Assembly (NCBI GenBank): GCA_029747585.1
Contig: JAPEVF010001411.1
Span: 1-10,100, forward strand
Reading direction: 5' to 3'
Origin: Pleurotus djamor
Taxonomy: Eukaryota; Basidiomycota; Agaricomycetes; Agaricales; Pleurotaceae
Length of the DNA stretch: 10,100 bases
Shown: positions 8,044 to 10,100 of the stretch, in pieces
Layout: each line of letters starts with the position of its first letter
How positions within the stretch are numbered: the stretch's first letter is position 1
Translations under genes and position numbers: made by a program
The notes under the pieces: model-generated
What the model saw: only the letters and a program-made list of their open reading frames with translations
Told to the model about the DNA's origin: nothing
The model's database searches: none

Positions 8044-8161
8044 CTCAGATGGGTGAATTGGAAGTGAAAGTGAGGAAAAGAGAAAGTAAAGAAGGAAAAG
8101 AGAGGAAAGCGATCACAGGCAATGAGACAAGGTGGAAAGAGAAGAAAGCTGGGAACCGAAG

Positions 8162-8337
8162 GAGTGTTCCCTTTTGTAGGGCGCTTCGCCGTTGTCAACT
8201 CCCATGGCGATCAAGATGTCTTCATCATTGATTGCGCTACGGCAAGCATCATATCAAAATCTGAAACGGCAGTCGCCAGCGAGTACAACATGGTCGAATT
8301 GGAGAACTTTGGATTGAACCGCGAGGTCCAGAGCTGA
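8162..8337 (+). pseudogene. Possible short gene relic (unidentified)
   Basis: A plus-strand open stretch of about 58 codons reads like globular protein, with residues such as GRFAVVNSHGDQDVFIID then an alternating polar/hydrophobic segment, ending at TGA (8335-8337). The strand-like pattern recalls a blade of a beta-propeller or F-box-associated protein, but I cannot name a family. It starts after a possible acceptor (TTTTGTAG). No continuing exon was found on either side, and it overlaps the P6 promoter. It could be a decayed fragment or chance. Confidence 0.2.
8170..8179 (-). promoter_or_regulatory. Weak TATA-like element and pyrimidine-rich leader of P6
   Basis: The minus strand reads CTACAAAAGG about 130 nt before the P6 ATG. 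The roughly 110 nt between it and the ATG are strongly C/T-rich on the minus strand, typical of fungal promoters and leaders with pyrimidine-rich start regions. The TATA assignment is tentative. Confidence 0.3.
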
Positions 8338-8643
8338 GCTTTGAGTAGGCCGAGACTCGAGGTTTTTGCGGTAGAACAGTTCAGCAGAACGTCGGCTCCA
8401 GTATGTGTATGTAGATCGATAGCAACGGCGTAGCAGCTGGCTTGATGATGGTGACAAAATCCCAGAAGAATGGGCGATGTCATGGGGAGTAATGGGCTCA
8501 AGATCCAGCCTCTGATTCCAGCCGTTGTAGCTCAGACTATGTCCTCGCTCAGTTGACAGCAGCATTTGAAGGAGAAAAGTAGAGCTATAGGACGCTAACA
8601 GGATTCGGTGATGTGGGCACAACGCCTCTGAGCGCTGAGCCTG

Positions 8644-8664
8644 GGCCTCAGGCCTCAGGCCTCA
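8644..8664. repeat. Three tandem copies of GGCCTCA
   Basis: Three perfect 7-nt units occur in a row, followed by a degenerate GC-rich continuation to about 8687. The unit lies in non-coding DNA between P6 and the DsbA-like gene. It may be a slippage product; no function is apparent. Confidence 0.85.
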
Positions 8665-8841
8665 GCTGCAGGCCCCGCGCCTCGGAGCTTGAAGACCTCA
8701 ATCTCCTAAGTGAGACTCCTATATGATGCATAACGCAATCATCGCTCAGTACTTGCACTAAGAATAGATGACGAGCGAAACGGATAATAATAGTGAACGT
8801 GTGGTCGAACTGATACTAAACATGTGGAAGGGCGATACATG

Positions 8842-8920
8842 CGGAGGAAATAGAGGAAAGGAGATTGAACGACGTGGAGAGATGTAAGAGAGAGAGACAA
8901 AGGAATAGAGAAGTGAGAGG
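8842..8920. repeat. Purine-rich tract with a short GA microsatellite
   Basis: The plus strand is mostly A and G here and includes a short AGAGAGAGAG run near 8887. It lies 3' of the DsbA-like stop codon, so it may fall in the 3' UTR as a pyrimidine-rich stretch. It explains the low-complexity Ser/Leu/Pro open frames on the minus strand. Confidence 0.6.
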
Positions 8921-9031
8921 CCAATGATACGTAGCGTACGAGTCGGGAAAAAAGAGTAAGCAGAGGAACTAGGAGCGGTGTTGAAGGGGGAATGTATCGC
9001 TTTGGACGACGGAGATAGCACTCTAGCGAGT

Positions 9032-10035
9032 TTAGCAGCACTGTGCGGCGGCGAGCTGCTGGGAAATAATGGGTGCCGGGGTGGAAGCTGCGTTAGCGTG
9101 ACCGCCAAGTTTCTTGAAAATCTGAGCAATGTTTGATTAGACATACACAATGTGCAAATGTGGGTTACTTACCTCAATGAAGACGCTCGATGCCTGTGAA
9201 CCCTTAAGGACCCACTTTCCATCGATCACGTACACGGGGACGCCAGTGATGCCTTTAGACCTAGCCTCTTCCGTGATGCCACAAATCTCCTCCTCTAGGT
9301 CCTTCGTCTGCAAAAACTCGACGGCCTAGTAAAAGAAAGCGAGGTAAGTCCCCATTCGGGAATGAAATGCACATAGAGATAAACGCGCATGTGGTAAGCG
9401 AGTTCTTGTGCTTAGATATGCATAAACATACCTGGGTTTTAGTCATCATACCCACCTGCTCCGCCAAGCTGGCCAAAACAGCTATATCGCCGATGTCCTG
9501 ACCCAGCTCGTAGTAGGCTTTGAAGATGGCGGTCAGCAGGGGGAGCTGGTAGGCCTGTCCTCCGAGCTTGTAGGCCTTCTGACTGAGTCGCTGGGCACCC
9601 ATAGTCTGACTAATCGGTCCATTGAAGGAGCTGGGGGAGAAGCTGGATCAGATGAAGGGGAAATAAGATGGACTGAAATGAACCATAACGTACACTGGGA
9701 CCCCCGATTCGTTCGACCACTTGCTCAGAGCGCTCACAGTTGATTCGAACTGTTCCTTGCCCATCTTGTTTAGGTAGAAAGTAGCTCTATCCGTGCCCGG
9801 AGCAACTTCCTTGAAGCATCCGATGAGACGAAATGGTCTGTATTCGACCTGGAAGTCGAGGGGGAGGTTCAGAGTATCCCGGCAGTAGTTTATGGCCTGG
9901 ATGAGTTCATGATGTCCGACGTAGCAGAAATGGCAAGCCTGGCGAAGCAGATTTAGCGATTTGAACCAGGTCAAAAGCCCGAGATGTGCGTACAAAGTCA
10001 TTCATGACAAAGAGCTTGACCACTTTGGTCGACAT
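9032..10035 (-). CDS. DsbA/FrnE-family thioredoxin-fold oxidoreductase (5 exons)
   Basis: Exons 9994-10035, 9694-9938, 9432-9630, 9173-9325 and 9032-9121 give 242 residues, normal for FrnE-like proteins. Introns are 9939-9993, 9631-9693, 9326-9431 and 9122-9172, all GT-AG; phases 0, 2, 0, 0 fit without a stop. A first beta strand (KLFVMNDF) leads into the active-site CHFC at residues 16-19, then YVG, as in FrnE-like DsbA proteins, which usually have CPWC. A helical insertion domain fills the middle. The C-terminal half has the thioredoxin cis-Pro loop TGVP (Pro192) followed by VYVIDGKWVLKGSQ, where the family has a 'F.idgk..l.GAQ'-like strand. The family catalyses thiol-disulfide exchange or isomerase reactions; the substrate here is unknown. 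There is no signal peptide, so it is likely cytosolic. The last residues are QCC. It is on the same strand as the P array but has its own gene structure. Confidence 0.93.
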
Positions 10036-10061
10036 TGTGGTGGGCAGAGCACACCTGGAAG

Positions 10062-10100
10062 ATGGGGAAGACGATGGTGGTGGAAATGGTGGTGGTAGTG
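10062..10100. repeat. GGT/GAT trinucleotide-like tract upstream of the DsbA-like gene
   Basis: The last 39 nt of the plus strand are imperfect GGT/GAT triplets (CCACCA-type on the gene strand), about 30 to 65 nt before the ATG. It probably belongs to the leader or promoter; no TATA box is visible before the window ends. Confidence 0.5.

Larger units (their letters stand above)
8044..9031. other. Intergenic, P6 upstream / DsbA-like gene downstream
   Basis: About 990 nt. The low end is the P6 promoter. The middle holds a possible relic and a short tandem repeat. The high end is the 3' flank of the DsbA-like gene. Minus-strand open frames at 8211-8501, 8254-8622, 8739-9041 and 8758-9150 are Ser/Pro/Leu-rich products of low-complexity or overlapping sequence. 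I do not support them as genes. Confidence 0.55.

Noticed and set aside
8254..8622. Minus-strand open frame of 122 codons
   Set aside because: It overlaps another open frame on the same strand and a more protein-like plus-strand frame. No domain is recognised and it has a Ser-rich low-complexity composition.
8758..9150. Minus-strand open frames (also 8739-9041) running into the DsbA-like 3' end
   Set aside because: They cross the last exon and intron of the DsbA-like gene in other frames and continue through a purine-rich tract, giving Ser/Pro/Leu low-complexity products.
9032..10035. DsbA-like enzyme as the oxidative-folding partner of the array proteins
   Set aside because: It has no signal peptide or ER-retention motif, while the array proteins enter the secretory pathway. 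Adjacency alone is not enough.

Overview
The window looks like nuclear DNA of a basidiomycete fungus, probably an Agaricomycete. Every gene I can support is split by very short introns (47 to 106 nt, mostly 50 to 65) with fungal-type splice sites, the promoters have TATA boxes, and base composition is close to balanced. I cannot name the species from sequence alone. Two isolated N characters (4326 and 5374) show this is a draft assembly.

The main content is a head-to-tail array of six paralogous genes, all on the minus strand, at 144-677, 1530-2060, 2821-3400, 4486-5064, 5819-6434 and 7441-8043 (called P1 to P6 here). None appears as a single open reading frame. Each needs three exons joined by two introns. 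Intron 1 is in phase 1 at the end of the signal peptide, and intron 2 is in phase 1 just before the last cysteine. After splicing, all six give intact precursors of 138 to 166 residues with the same plan: signal peptide, a variable Pro/Ser/Thr-rich stretch, an invariant Arg-Gln pair, eight cysteines spaced C-x3-C-x8-C-x(4,5)-C-x-C-x10-C-x2-C-x(19-30)-C, then a small-residue site and a C-terminal hydrophobic tail typical of a GPI-anchor signal. The spacing resembles the fungal CFEM domain but departs from it at C6-C7 and often lacks the CFEM aspartate. 'CFEM-like, putative GPI-anchored cell-surface protein' is therefore the most I will claim. Array order follows similarity: P1 with P2, P3 with P4, P5 close to P3/P4, and P6 most divergent. 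This suggests stepwise tandem duplication.

Upstream of the array on the same strand (9032-10035) is a five-exon gene for a 242-residue DsbA/FrnE-type thioredoxin-fold protein with a CxxC active site and a cis-Pro loop. It has no signal peptide, so it is probably cytosolic and is more likely a neighbour than a partner of the disulfide-rich surface proteins.

The gaps between array members (about 750 to 1,090 nt) hold the promoters, with TATA-like boxes roughly 85 to 135 nt before each ATG, and otherwise no gene I can support. P3 and P4 share a two-part promoter module with identical spacing. The 8044-9031 gap may hold a short plus-strand gene relic, a GGCCTCA triplet repeat and purine-rich tracts.
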